Shown one piece after another: positions 17,609-25,823 of a stretch of DNA of 64,000 nucleotides. The first letter of the stretch is position 1. Every line of letters begins with the position of its first letter. Source of the DNA: DAOUKH01 sp965261455 (GTDB lineage: Bacteria; Chloroflexota; Dehalococcoidia; SHYB01); NCBI GenBank assembly GCA_965261455.1, contig OZ253453.1, positions 1,426,001 through 1,490,000 on the forward strand. Reading direction: 5' to 3'. The notes below the pieces were generated by a model, which had not been told where the DNA came from, ran no database searches, and worked only from the letters and a program-made list of their open reading frames with translations. Both the position numbers and the translations under genes were made by a program.

Positions 17609-18586
17609 CTACGACGTCAGTCGCCCCCAGTTTTCTTTCCCGATAAGGATCAGGTCGAGGTCGGGCAGGGGCAGCTTCCAAAAGCCTTCCAGCGCCGCCT
17701 TGGCGTCGGCGAAGGGCCAGCCGCTGGCGAAGAGGACCCGCTCCGCGCCGATGCGCCCGATCAGCGCGGCGAGTTTCGCGGCGGCAAGCTCCTCGGCGGT
17801 GGGGCGGGCCGGGCCGGAGGATGCGGCTGCGAGCGGGGCCAGCGCGAACGACAGATCGACGCAGGCGTCGGGCAGGCGGCCGATGGCTTCGAGCAGGTCG
17901 AGCTCGCCGCCGTCGGCAAGCTCGGGGGTCCACCCCATCGCCCCGAAGACGACCCGGGCGCGAGGGAAGTCGCGGATCGTCCAGCCAAACGTTGTGGGCC
18001 TGCCCAGGGTGGAGTCCCCGCCGGCGTGGTAGGCGGGCGGCGCGCAGATGATGGGCGCCCCGACATCCTGGCAGTAGTCGAAGAGGGCCGGATAGCGGCG
18101 GTCTTTGCCGTCGATTCCGGCATTCGCCGGCGTGATGAAGACGGCGGACGCGCCCGCGCGCAGCCGGGCCTGCGCCTCCTCCAGCATCTGGCGCTCGGTC
18201 ATCCGGGCGGGATCGACGCCGCAGGAGACAGCGAGACCCTCCCGCCGCGCCGCCTCGGCGAGGGCAGCCTCGTTGCGCTCGCCGATGGCCTCGACGTAGT
18301 TGGCGACGGCCTCCTCCTCCCGAGCGATGGGGTTGGGATCGTCCCGCGGAATGGCGTCGATCCGCGCCTGATAGGGCCCCCATGGAACGTGGACGGCGGC
18401 GTTGACACGGACGACGTCGGCGCCGCGGGACTCCAGAAGCGCGTCGAACGCGTCGCTCAGAGAGTCTTCCGCGGCGGCCTCATCCTTCGCCTCGCCTTCG
18501 GGCGCGCCGCCTTCGAGGGCCGTGAGGGCTCGCTCGCGGCTCGTGAAGGGATAGGCGTGGGCATCGGTTATGTCGAGGTCGGGCAT
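17609..18586 (-). CDS. Degenerate amidohydrolase family 2 protein
   Basis: The 325-residue product keeps the amidohydrolase-2 layout: an N-terminal DAHAYPF, a mid segment VFITPANAGIDGKDRRYPALFDYC, IICAPPAYHAGGDST and a late VLFASGWPFADAKAALEGF. The usual DxHxH metal pair is reduced to DAH, and the late SDWP strand is SGWP, losing the catalytic Asp position. It may therefore act with altered metal binding, or not as a hydrolase. It is convergent with the Dabb gene and divergent from a typical amidohydrolase gene. Confidence 0.68.
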   Translation of the reverse strand: MPDLDITDAHAYPFTSRERALTALEGGAPEGEAKDEAAAEDSLSDAFDALLESRGADVVRVNAAVHVPWGPYQARIDAIPRDDPNPIAREEEAVANYVEAIGERNEAALAEAARREGLAVSCGVDPARMTERQMLEEAQARLRAGASAVFITPANAGIDGKDRRYPALFDYCQDVGAPIICAPPAYHAGGDSTLGRPTTFGWTIRDFPRARVVFGAMGWTPELADGGELDLLEAIGRLPDACVDLSFALAPLAAASSGPARPTAEELAAAKLAALIGRIGAERVLFASGWPFADAKAALEGFWKLPLPDLDLILIGKENWGRLTS

Positions 18587-18644
18587 GGCGCGCTTCTAGA
18601 ATACGCCCTCGAAATGCCGCGGGAAAGGACGGTGGCGAGGCGCG

Positions 18645-18653
18645 TGCTATACT
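18645..18653 (+). promoter_or_regulatory. Extended -10 promoter of the amidohydrolase gene
   Basis: TGC followed by TATACT (18648-18653) makes an extended -10 box. The expected start of transcription is near 18660, about 25 bases before the ATG at 18685. No good -35 is visible, which extended -10 promoters can tolerate. Confidence 0.5.
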
Positions 18654-18684
18654 CGCGCCGCTTCGCTACGGATGGGGGTGTTTC

Positions 18685-19821
18685 ATGGAGAAGGCAGCGG
18701 AGAAAACGGGCCGCGATTATCAGGTGATCTCGGCGGACTCGCACGTGGTCGAGCCCCCCGATCTTTGGGACGTCTGGCTCGAAGCCAAGTTCCGCCCGCA
18801 AGCGCCCAAGCTGATGAAGGATCCCGACGGGGGCGACGCCTGGCTCTACGATCCCAAAGGGAAGCCCGAGCCCTTGGGCCTTGTCACCGTGATGGGGCGG
18901 AAGTTCGAGGACTTTAGCTGGAACGGCGTCCGCTACGGTCACGAGATCCGGCCCGCCTGCTATGAGGGCGAGGCCCGCATCGCCGCGCTCGACGAGGACG
19001 GGGTCGACGCCGAGTTCCTCTACCCGCCGATGCGCGCCATCGCCACATTCATGGGCTACGAGGACACCGACCTCCAGCTTGCCGGCATCCGGGCCTACAA
19101 CCGCTGGGTGCAGGAGGGCTTCTGCGGCGCCGACCCTCAGCGGCTCTTTCCCATCGCGGCGATTCCGAACGTGGGCATCGAGGCCTCCGTCTCCGAATTG
19201 TACGCGCTGCGGCGTGCGGGGTTCCGGGGCGTGATGTTGAAGGCGTGGCCGTCGGGCGGCGAGGCGCTCAGCGAGGCCGACGACCCGTTCTGGGCCGCGG
19301 CGGAGGCGACGGGGACGCCGGTGAGCCTACACGTTTGGCTGGCGAGCCAGCTCGACAAGCAGCGCCCCTTCGCCCAAGGGGTCAAGCCCGCCGTCGGCGC
19401 CACCAACTACAAGTACACCATGGAGCTCATGACGGAGATGATCTTCACCGGGCTCTTCGACCGCTACCCCGACCTGAAGATCGTTGCGGCGGAGTGCGGC
19501 GCGGGCTGGATCCCCTACTTCATGTACGAGCTCGACGACCGCTACTGGCGCAACCGCACGTGGTCGGGCCTCACCCTGAAGAAGCTCCCCAGCCGGTATT
19601 TCAAGGACAACTGGACGGTGACGTTCATCCAAGACCGCATGGCGATCGAGAGCCGGCACGCGGTGGGCATCGAGAACATGTGCTGGTCCACCGACTTCCC
19701 CCACCACCCCAACGACTGGCCCTACTCACGCAAAGTGATCTCCGACCACTTCGTCAACGTTCCCGAAGCCGAGAAGCAACGGATCGTGTGCGGCAACGCC
19801 GCCGAGCTGTACGGGCTCTAA
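18685..19821 (+). CDS. Amidohydrolase family 2 protein
   Basis: The 378-residue metal-dependent hydrolase has the SADSHVVEPPDLW start (metal ligands D and H), VSLHVW in the barrel centre, and WSTDFPHHPNDWP late in the chain, where the Asp is the expected catalytic base. This variant is frequent among uncharacterised amidohydrolases of environmental bacteria. GGGGGTG lies before the ATG and an extended -10 lies near 18650. A short-chain dehydrogenase follows after 10 bases, so the pair is probably one operon for oxidation and cleavage of an unknown compound. Confidence 0.86.
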   Translation: MEKAAEKTGRDYQVISADSHVVEPPDLWDVWLEAKFRPQAPKLMKDPDGGDAWLYDPKGKPEPLGLVTVMGRKFEDFSWNGVRYGHEIRPACYEGEARIAALDEDGVDAEFLYPPMRAIATFMGYEDTDLQLAGIRAYNRWVQEGFCGADPQRLFPIAAIPNVGIEASVSELYALRRAGFRGVMLKAWPSGGEALSEADDPFWAAAEATGTPVSLHVWLASQLDKQRPFAQGVKPAVGATNYKYTMELMTEMIFTGLFDRYPDLKIVAAECGAGWIPYFMYELDDRYWRNRTWSGLTLKKLPSRYFKDNWTVTFIQDRMAIESRHAVGIENMCWSTDFPHHPNDWPYSRKVISDHFVNVPEAEKQRIVCGNAAELYGL

Positions 19822-19831
19822 GCGGCGCGCC

Positions 19832-20698
19832 GTGGGCGTACTCGACGGCAAGAGCGTGATCGTCACCGGCGCGGGCCGGGGTCTGGGCCGCGCCTACGCC
19901 GTGTTCATGGCGCGCGAAGGCGCACGGGTCGTGGTCAACGACGACGACGGCCCCGAGGCCGAGGGCGCGGCGAGAGAGATCGACCAGGCGGGCGGTGAGG
20001 GCGCCGCGCACGCCGGCAACGTCGGCGACTGGACCGTCGCCGCGGAGCTCGTCGAGCTCTGCGCGTCGCGGTTCGGCGGGCCCGACGCCGTGGTCAACAA
20101 CGCCGGCGTCACCCACGCGGCGAGCTTCGAGAACGAGACCGAAGAGCAGCTCGACCGCATCATCGAGGCCAACCTCAAGGGAACGTTCGCCGTCGCCCAC
20201 CACGCCGTGAAGCGCATGATGGCGCGGCGGAGCGGCAGCATCGTCAACGTCACGTCGGGGGCGCAGGCGGGCTACGTCCAGCGGTCGGCCTACGCCGCGT
20301 CGAAGGGGGCGGTGGCGGCGATGACGTACACGTGGGCCCTCGAGCTGGCGCCCTACGGTATCCGGGTGAACGCCGTCTCCCCCACGGCCCAGACGCGCAT
20401 GTCCGAGCCGCTTCCCGAGGGCGCGGAGCCTCCGCCGCTGCGCCGCCCCGAGAACGTGGCGCCGCTGGTGGCCTACCTGGCCAGCGATGCGGCGCGGCGC
20501 GTCACCGGCCAGGTTGCACGGCTCGACCGGAACGTGCTCAGCCTCTTCTCGCACCCACGCCCGATCGCCACCGCGGTGAATACCCAGGGCTGGTCGCTCG
20601 AAGCCATCCAAGAGCACTTCGCCAAGACCGTAGGCGCTCGCCTCGAACCGATTGGCGTCACCGCGCGCGGCTACCAGTTCCAGGACGGGCTGGGCTAG
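19832..20698 (+). CDS. Short-chain dehydrogenase/reductase
   Basis: The 288-residue SDR carries the cofactor motif TGAGRGLG near residue 12, NNAG near 92, a catalytic Ser after NVTSG, and YAASK (catalytic Tyr and Lys). VNDDD follows the second strand, so NAD(H) is the likely cofactor. The tail beyond about residue 235 is longer than in minimal SDRs and resembles the end of bacterial 3-oxoacyl or multifunctional SDRs. It starts with GTG at 19832, 10 bases after the amidohydrolase gene. The substrate is unknown. Confidence 0.87.
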   Translation: MGVLDGKSVIVTGAGRGLGRAYAVFMAREGARVVVNDDDGPEAEGAAREIDQAGGEGAAHAGNVGDWTVAAELVELCASRFGGPDAVVNNAGVTHAASFENETEEQLDRIIEANLKGTFAVAHHAVKRMMARRSGSIVNVTSGAQAGYVQRSAYAASKGAVAAMTYTWALELAPYGIRVNAVSPTAQTRMSEPLPEGAEPPPLRRPENVAPLVAYLASDAARRVTGQVARLDRNVLSLFSHPRPIATAVNTQGWSLEAIQEHFAKTVGARLEPIGVTARGYQFQDGLG

Positions 20699-20702
20699 CC
20701 AC

Positions 20703-20718
20703 GGAGAGAGCTCTCTCC
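20703..20718. repeat. 16-bp perfect palindrome between convergent genes
   Basis: GGAGAGAGCTCTCTCC is a perfect palindrome a few bases past the SDR stop and before the convergent lipoprotein gene end at 20810. It may help end transcription from either side, but no U-run follows. Confidence 0.4.
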
Positions 20719-20809
20719 TTCGAATCCTTCGGACGGCGCCCCGGCCGCCCCCGCCGTAAGGGGGTGAACGGAGACGGCCAGGGCACGTCCCTAGAGAAGG
20801 AGGAGGAGC

Positions 20810-21871
20810 CTAGCTGAGGATGCCCTCGTCCCGTAGAAGGTCCTGCGTTCCCCGCAGGTCCTCCAGGTCGCTGAGATCGATGTCCGGTGGGTTCAACGTA
20901 CTCAGCGGCGGCACACCTTCGGGAGAGGGAATGCCCTCGACTAGAGGAAATTCATAGGTCTCCGTCGAGAAGTAGGTCTGCGCCTCTTCACTCAGCATCC
21001 AGTCGACGAAAACGCGGGCGGCTTCAAGGTCATTGGTGCCCTTGATAATGCCCACGCCGGCGACGTTCACCAGCGCGCCGGTGTCGCCGCCGCCGTAGTA
21101 GAAGTTGCGGGCGGTGAAGCCCTGGCCCTCGGACGAGAGGAAGCGGTGCAGGTAGTAATGGTTCACGAACCCCACGTCCACCTCGCCCGAGGCCACCGCG
21201 GCCACCGTGTTGGTGTTGTTCGAGTAGGCGATGGGGTCGTTGGCGGCGATGCCGCGAATCCAGTCGCGCGCACCATCGTCCCCAAGCTCGACGCGGAGAG
21301 CGGTGACGAAGGCTTGGAACGAGCCATTGGTGGGAGGCCAGCCGATGCGCCCCTTCCACACGGGATCGGTGAAACCCAGGATCGAGTCGGGCAGGTCGTC
21401 GGGCGACAGGCGCTCGGTGTTGTAAGCCACGACGCGGGCGCGGCCCGAGGTCCCTACCCATTCGCCCTTGGGCGAGCGGAACCGGGGGTCGACGCGATCG
21501 AGATACTCGGCGGGCAGACTGTCCAACACGCCTTCGAGCGAAAGCGCGCCGAGCGCGCCGGCGTCCTGGAGCAGGACGACATCGGCTGGCGTATTGCCGC
21601 CCTCCTCCAGTATCGCGGCGGCGATAGCGCCGGTGCTGGCGTACCGCGTGCGGACGCGGATGCCGGTGGCCTCGCTAAAGGCCTCGATGGCGGGACCGAC
21701 GAGGTTCTCGTTGCGCCCCGAGTAGAGGACGATCTCAGCGCCTTCCAACGGGTCGGGAGGCGAGGCGGGCGTCGCCGTCGGATCCCCGCCTCCGCAAGCT
21801 GCCAAGACCATCGAGGCAGCGATAAGAGCAGCGAGCACAGCGCCCAAGCGTACCAAGAAACGGTTCAGCAT
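20810..21871 (-). CDS. Iron(III)-type ABC transporter substrate-binding lipoprotein
   Basis: The 353-residue protein begins with a lipoprotein signal (hydrophobic core and lipobox ending LAAC, with GGG after it) and a Thr/Pro-rich linker. The mature part has the FbpA/FutA pattern: IVLYSGRNENLVGPAIEAF, then PADVVLLQDAGALGAL, GRARVVAYNT and FVNHYYLHRF with the adjacent tyrosines that bind Fe(III) in this family. It should capture ferric iron outside the membrane. No permease or ATPase gene lies beside it, so it would work with components elsewhere. The ATG at 21871 is chosen for the signal peptide; the frame extends 28 codons upstream without one. Confidence 0.86.
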   Translation of the reverse strand: MLNRFLVRLGAVLAALIAASMVLAACGGGDPTATPASPPDPLEGAEIVLYSGRNENLVGPAIEAFSEATGIRVRTRYASTGAIAAAILEEGGNTPADVVLLQDAGALGALSLEGVLDSLPAEYLDRVDPRFRSPKGEWVGTSGRARVVAYNTERLSPDDLPDSILGFTDPVWKGRIGWPPTNGSFQAFVTALRVELGDDGARDWIRGIAANDPIAYSNNTNTVAAVASGEVDVGFVNHYYLHRFLSSEGQGFTARNFYYGGGDTGALVNVAGVGIIKGTNDLEAARVFVDWMLSEEAQTYFSTETYEFPLVEGIPSPEGVPPLSTLNPPDIDLSDLEDLRGTQDLLRDEGILS

Positions 21872-21910
21872 ACGTACCTCTATCTTTCCGCTGCGCACAT
21901 AGCAAAGAAC

Positions 21911-21924
21911 TATGTTCATACATA
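21911..21924. promoter_or_regulatory. Candidate operator before the iron-binding lipoprotein gene
   Basis: TATGT (21911-21915) and ACATA (21920-21924) form a perfect inverted repeat around TCAT, in a short AT-rich tract 40 bases upstream of the start codon. A TTGACA on the same strand lies at 21963-21968. The place suits an iron-responsive repressor, but the sequence matches no Fur or IdeR consensus that I can identify. Confidence 0.35.
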
Positions 21925-22024
21925 TTTTCAAACGCGGAGTATCCAAGCACACCACCTGTGCGCTGTCAACCCCGCGCCGCCCTATTGTGAAAATCCGAGC
22001 GGAGCGGGGCCGTCTGCGGGGGCG

Positions 22025-22204
22025 CTAAGGACGGCGGAGGCGGTCGGCGAGGCGCTCGGCCCACCCTGAGAGTGTGGATTCCAAGTCGGCGCCGCAGTGA
22101 GGGCACTCGAAGTCGCCGTAGCGGAGGCGGGTGGCGCAGATCGAACAGCGCTCGATCTGCTCGAGGCTGTTGAGGATCAGGTCGATCTCTTCTCGTGAGG
22201 CCAC
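22025..22204 (-). CDS. Small zinc-ribbon protein
   Basis: A 59-residue product starts with GTG at 22204, 14 bases after the tRNA-Pro gene. It contains CSIC and CPHC separated by about 10 residues, the pattern of a zinc ribbon, flanked by charged helices. The longer open frame runs through the tRNA gene and is rejected. Function is unknown; it may be expressed from the tRNA promoter. Confidence 0.55.
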   Translation of the reverse strand: MASREEIDLILNSLEQIERCSICATRLRYGDFECPHCGADLESTLSGWAERLADRLRRP

Positions 22205-22218
22205 GCCACTCCGCGAGT

Positions 22219-22296
22219 TGGTCGGGGCGCTGGGATTCGAACCCAGGACCTCCACGTCCCAAACGTGGCGCGCTAACCGAACTGCGCTACGCCCCG
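22219..22296 (-). tRNA. tRNA-Pro (UGG)
   Basis: The leftward strand folds as a full cloverleaf: acceptor CGGGGCG/CGCCCCG with the C1-G72 pair typical of bacterial tRNA-Pro, D stem GCGC/GCGC, anticodon stem CCACG/CGTGG with loop TTTGGGA (anticodon TGG), T arm CTGGG TTCGAAT CCCAG, A73 and an encoded CCA end. Confidence 0.96.
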
Positions 22297-22373
22297 ATGC
22301 CGGTACGTTCAGCATAGGGGCGTCCTTGAAGCAGGGTCAAGCCGCCACGGAGGGCGGATGCCGGAGGGCCGCC

Positions 22374-23240
22374 TCAGGGCAGGGCGTCGGCGAGGCGGTC
22401 GATCTGCTCGAGGTTGGGGACGGCGGGGGACAGCGTCACCTCGTCCATGCCGATAGCCTCGTAGCCACGGATGGTGGCGCGGACGGCTTCAGGAGTAGCG
22501 ATGACATTGTCGGCAATCATCTTCGCCCGGTCGCCGAGGAAGCCGTAGTAGCTCGTCAGGTAGGCGTCGGACTGGGCCTTCGCGTCGGGGCCGAGCGCGA
22601 AGTAAGCGAGACCGGCGAGGCGCGGCTCACCCGCACGGCCCGCCTCCTTCCACTGCTCGACGACCTTCCTGAAGATGGCGTCCACGACTTGCGGGGGCGC
22701 GGCGCCGCCCGAGATGTAGCCGTCAGCGTAGCGGGCGGCGCGGCGCACCGCGCCGTGTGAGGTCCCGCCGATGAGCAACTCCGGCCCGCCCGCGCGGCTC
22801 GGCGTCGGCCCCATCGCGCCGGCGCCGTCGGCGGCGGGCCCGCCCGCCCACGTCCGTTTCATCGTTTCGAGCATCTCCTCGAACCGCTTGCCGCGGCGCG
22901 CCATCTCCGCGGGGGCCGCGGCAAAATCGTCGGCGCGCCCGCCGATGCCCAACCCAAGCGTGAGCCGGCCGTCGGAGAGCGCGTCCAGGCTGGCGGCTTG
23001 CTTGGCAAGGATACCGGCGGTGCGCAGCGGCGCGAGCAGCACCGACGTCATGAGCCGCACCCTCTTGGTAACCGCAGCGGCCGCGGCGAGCGCGATGAGC
23101 GGTTCGTAGTTGTCGAACACGAGCCGGTCGAGCGCGCCCACGCTGGAGAAGGGGCCGGCTTCGACCTTGCGCGCCCATTCGAGGATGTGCTCCCCGGACA
23201 CGCCGGGAATGGTGGCGGGGAGACCGACGCCGACCTTCAT
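22374..23240 (-). CDS. Luciferase-like (LLM class) flavin-dependent oxidoreductase
   Basis: The 288-residue TIM-barrel protein belongs to the bacterial luciferase-like monooxygenase / F420-dependent reductase family: VGVGLPATIPG start, LMTSVLLAPLRTAGILAKQAASLDALSDGRLTLGLGIG in pieces across the barrel, and LLIGGTSHGAVRRAARYADGY near residue 165. FMN or F420 is the likely cofactor. It ends a leftward operon after hisIE, a DUF971 gene and a second luciferase-like gene. The substrate is unknown. Confidence 0.85.
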   Translation of the reverse strand: MKVGVGLPATIPGVSGEHILEWARKVEAGPFSSVGALDRLVFDNYEPLIALAAAAAVTKRVRLMTSVLLAPLRTAGILAKQAASLDALSDGRLTLGLGIGGRADDFAAAPAEMARRGKRFEEMLETMKRTWAGGPAADGAGAMGPTPSRAGGPELLIGGTSHGAVRRAARYADGYISGGAAPPQVVDAIFRKVVEQWKEAGRAGEPRLAGLAYFALGPDAKAQSDAYLTSYYGFLGDRAKMIADNVIATPEAVRATIRGYEAIGMDEVTLSPAVPNLEQIDRLADALP

Positions 23241-23284
23241 GGGTGACTCCTCCGTTGAGCGGATGCTGGGAAGCGGGCGGGGGC

Positions 23285-24214
23285 TTAGATGAACTGGGGC
23301 ATCACGTCTTCGGTGAACTTCTGCAGCGCATCCCAGTTGAAGGGCGGCCGTATCGCGATGTTCACGTTTTCCGCGCCGATGGCGGCGTAGGCGCCGAGCC
23401 GTTCAGCGACCTCGTTCGCCGCGCCCATCAGCATCCCGTTGCCGACGGGGCGCCTGTGGCCCTTCCAACTATCGTCGAAGCGCGCTCGTATCGCTTCGGC
23501 CTCGGCGTCGTCGACGCCCATGTAGAAGCCGACGTTGATGCTGCGCTCGATGGAGGCGGGGTCGCGGCCTTCCTTGTCGCACCAGTCGTCGAGGACGCCG
23601 TTCAACTCCTGGAACTGGGCGGCGGGGATGTAGGCGGCGTTCCAGCCGTCGGCGTAGCGCGCCGCGATGCGGAGGGTGCGCTTGCGCCCCGTGCCGCCCA
23701 CCCACACGGGCAGCTTCGACTGCACCGGCTTGGGGTTGTTGATCGCATCGGCGACGCGGAAGTAGCGTCCTTCGAAGGTCGTGCGCTCCTGGGTCAGCAA
23801 GCCCTGAACGATTTGCATGCTCTCGTCGAGCATGTCGAGGCGCTCGCGGTTCGGGCCGTACTCATAGCCGAAGGCTTCGTACTCGGCGCGGTGCCATCCC
23901 GCCCCAATGCCGAGGTTGGCACGCCCGTGGGAGATATGGTCGATGGTAGTGATCATCTTGGCCAGCAGGCCGGGAGGACGGTAGCCGGGCGTGAAGACCA
24001 GGCAGCCAAGGCGGGCGCGGCTGGTGTCGGCGGCAAGGGCGGCGAAGGCGGCGACGGTCTCGTAGGTCACGCTCTGCCCGTCGACGTAGGGGGCCTCGTA
24101 GAAGTGGTCCCACACCGAAATCCAGGCGTAGCCGTGCTCGTCGGCGAAGCGCCAGGCGCGCCGCAGGTCGTCGAACGAGCAGTCCTGCTGCCCCGTGTGC
24201 ATACCGATCTTCAA
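23285..24214 (-). CDS. Luciferase-like (LLM class) F420-dependent oxidoreductase
   Basis: The 309-residue protein is a second member of the luciferase-like family: MKIGMHTGQQD start, WISVWDHFYEAP near residue 40, the long LGCLVFTPGYRPPGLLAKM strand-helix, LGIGAGWHRAEYEAFGYEYG and LPVWVGGTGRKRTLRIAARY. The GAGWHxxEYxxFG pattern is characteristic of the F420-dependent subgroup. It lies 44 bases upstream of its paralogue and 12 bases after a DUF971 gene. Both may attack related substrates. Confidence 0.87.
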   Translation of the reverse strand: MKIGMHTGQQDCSFDDLRRAWRFADEHGYAWISVWDHFYEAPYVDGQSVTYETVAAFAALAADTSRARLGCLVFTPGYRPPGLLAKMITTIDHISHGRANLGIGAGWHRAEYEAFGYEYGPNRERLDMLDESMQIVQGLLTQERTTFEGRYFRVADAINNPKPVQSKLPVWVGGTGRKRTLRIAARYADGWNAAYIPAAQFQELNGVLDDWCDKEGRDPASIERSINVGFYMGVDDAEAEAIRARFDDSWKGHRRPVGNGMLMGAANEVAERLGAYAAIGAENVNIAIRPPFNWDALQKFTEDVMPQFI

Positions 24215-24226
24215 AACGTCCCCCCT

Positions 24227-24526
24227 CTAGGCTTCGGGCAGGCCGGAGATTCTGCGCAGGAGGTTGTAGGGGTAGATGCCGGTGTCGTGTGCGTCGCTCC
24301 AGAGCAGCTGGAGCGCGTATCGCCCCACCGGCATGTGGTCCAGCGCCTCGACATTTTCGGGAACCTCGCCGGGGCCGACCATCCGCTTGCCGGTGAGCTC
24401 ATGGACACAGGCGGCGCAGGGGCAGGCCCCTCGCAGCTCAAGGTGCTCGATGACGGCGTGCTCGCCGTCGTCCCAGTCGATGTGGACGCCGTCGGGCCGT
24501 AGCGTTACCGATTTCGGGACGTGCAT
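24227..24526 (-). CDS. DUF971 (GBBH-like N-terminal domain) protein
   Basis: The 99-residue protein matches DUF971: an N-terminal beta domain (VTLRPDGVHIDWDDGEHAVI), the LRGACPCAAC cysteine cluster and the GRYALQLLWSDAHDTGIYPY ending. The same domain forms the zinc-binding N-terminus of gamma-butyrobetaine hydroxylase. Stand-alone copies are often linked to Fe-S protein maturation. It lies 7 bases after hisIE and 12 bases before a luciferase-like gene. Confidence 0.85.
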   Translation of the reverse strand: MHVPKSVTLRPDGVHIDWDDGEHAVIEHLELRGACPCAACVHELTGKRMVGPGEVPENVEALDHMPVGRYALQLLWSDAHDTGIYPYNLLRRISGLPEA

Positions 24527-24533
24527 CCTTCGC

Positions 24534-25172
24534 TTACTCCGGCCCCGGGGCCGGGCGCCGCGAACGCAACTCGTCCCAGATGTCGTCGGGGGTCAGGCCG
24601 GCGTCGGCTAGGAGTACGAGACTGTGGAACCAGAGGTCGGCTACCTCGTGGACCGTCTCTTCCTTGACGCCGTTCTTGGCGGCGATGACTGTCTCGCCGG
24701 CCTCTTCGAGCACCTTCTTGCCGATGCGGTCCACACCCTCGTCCAAGAGCTTGGCGACGTAGCTGCCCTCGGGCCGTTCACGCTTGCGTTGCTCGATAGT
24801 CTCGAAAAGCTCGGCGACGACGTCGCGGCCCCCCGCATCGAACTCGATGTCGCCGATGTCTTGGCCGCTCAGGTCCTGAAAGAAGCAGGTCGGCTTGCCG
24901 GTGTGGCACGCGGGGCCCGCGGGCTCACCCTTCAGGACCAGCGTGTCGCCGTCGCAATCGACCTCGATGCGCTCGACGCTGATGACGTTGCCCGACGTCT
25001 CGCCTTTGCGCCAGAGCGACTGGCGGCTGCGGCTATAGAACCACGCCTCGCCGGTCTCGATGGTCTTGGCCAGCGACTCGGGGCTCATGTAGGCCACCAT
25101 CAGGACCTCGTTGGTCCGACGGTCCTGTGCGATGGCGGGGATCAGCCCCTGCTCGTTTAGCTTGAGCTTCAT
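24534..25172 (-). CDS. hisIE: Bifunctional phosphoribosyl-AMP cyclohydrolase / phosphoribosyl-ATP pyrophosphatase
   Basis: The 212-residue protein joins HisI (residues 1 to about 115) and HisE (about 120 to 210). HisI shows TNEVLMVAYM, ETGEAWFYSRSRQSLWRKGETSG, VDCDGDTLVL and the Cys in GPACHTGKPTCFF; HisE shows GSYVAKLLDEGVDRIGKKVLEEAGE and the VHEVADLWFHSLVLL helix. It catalyses steps 2 and 3 of histidine synthesis. The ATG at 25172 is chosen because HisI sequence starts there; no other his genes are nearby. It heads a leftward operon with DUF971 and two luciferase-like genes. Confidence 0.93.
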   Translation of the reverse strand: MKLKLNEQGLIPAIAQDRRTNEVLMVAYMSPESLAKTIETGEAWFYSRSRQSLWRKGETSGNVISVERIEVDCDGDTLVLKGEPAGPACHTGKPTCFFQDLSGQDIGDIEFDAGGRDVVAELFETIEQRKRERPEGSYVAKLLDEGVDRIGKKVLEEAGETVIAAKNGVKEETVHEVADLWFHSLVLLADAGLTPDDIWDELRSRRPAPGPE

Positions 25173-25236
25173 GTCGTCTATCCGGCGCCGAACGGCGCGA
25201 CAATCAGGATAGCACCACCGTGGCCAGACGGGGGCA

Positions 25237-25707
25237 TCAGGCGGGGCGGCGGGGCAGCATGAACGTGCGCAGGTAGCTGAGCACGGTCTCGCCACGCTGG
25301 TTGCGGGCCTCCGTCCGCACCTTCACGATGCCCCGGTCGGGGCGGCTGGCTGAAGCGCGCACCTCGAGAATCTCGGTGTCGGCGTAGATCGTGTCGCCAA
25401 TGAACGTGGGGCCGTGATGATCGACGCGCTCGAAGCCCAGGTTCGCGATCGTGTTCCCGCTAAGGTTCGGCACACTGAGGCCGACGGCGATGGCGAAGAC
25501 GAGGATGCCGTTCACCAGGACGCGGCCATGCTGCGAGGCGGCGGCGTACTCGGCGTCGAGGTGGAGCGGCTGCGGATTCGACGTCCAGTAGCAGAACTGA
25601 TCGGCGGCGGCCTGCGAGATCGTGCGGCCGGGCCAATGGCGGAACGTATCGCCGACGTGCACGTCTTCCAAGTACCGCTCGAACACATCGCGAAAGTCAT
25701 GGTCCAT
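25237..25707 (-). CDS. MaoC-like dehydratase/hydratase
   Basis: The 156-residue hot-dog-fold protein has the MaoC pattern: VGDTFRHWPGRTIS, then a segment ending NPQPLHLDAEYA with the catalytic Asp/His region, GRVLVNGILVFAIAVGLSV and the VGDTIYADTEILEVR-like strand (GDTIYADTEILEV). Such enzymes hydrate enoyl-CoA or act on mesaconyl-CoA. It is transcribed away from the adjacent hydrolase gene and lies 64 bases upstream of hisIE on the same strand. Confidence 0.85.
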   Translation of the reverse strand: MDHDFRDVFERYLEDVHVGDTFRHWPGRTISQAAADQFCYWTSNPQPLHLDAEYAAASQHGRVLVNGILVFAIAVGLSVPNLSGNTIANLGFERVDHHGPTFIGDTIYADTEILEVRASASRPDRGIVKVRTEARNQRGETVLSYLRTFMLPRRPA

Positions 25708-25783
25708 AGGGTTCCCCGCAACCTCGATACAGCCAGAAGAGCAGACCTATTCTGCGCTCCACACGCCAAGCGGCGCAACTGCT

Positions 25784-25813
25784 TTGACAGGGTTTCGGCG
25801 GGGCGGCTATAGT
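25784..25813 (+). promoter_or_regulatory. Strong -35/-10 promoter, probably giving a leaderless mRNA
   Basis: TTGACA (25784-25789), an 18-bp spacer and TATAGT (25808-25813). The expected transcription start near 25820 is only a few bases before the ATG at 25824, and no ribosome binding site fits between them. The mRNA is thus probably leaderless. Confidence 0.7.
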
Positions 25814-25823
25814 CTCGACGACC

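Noticed and set aside
22205..22315. N-terminal extension of the zinc-ribbon protein
   Set aside because: This part of the frame is the tRNA-Pro gene.
23243..24502. 419-residue open frame opposite the luciferase-like genes
   Set aside because: It is an antisense shadow spanning two real genes and their gap.
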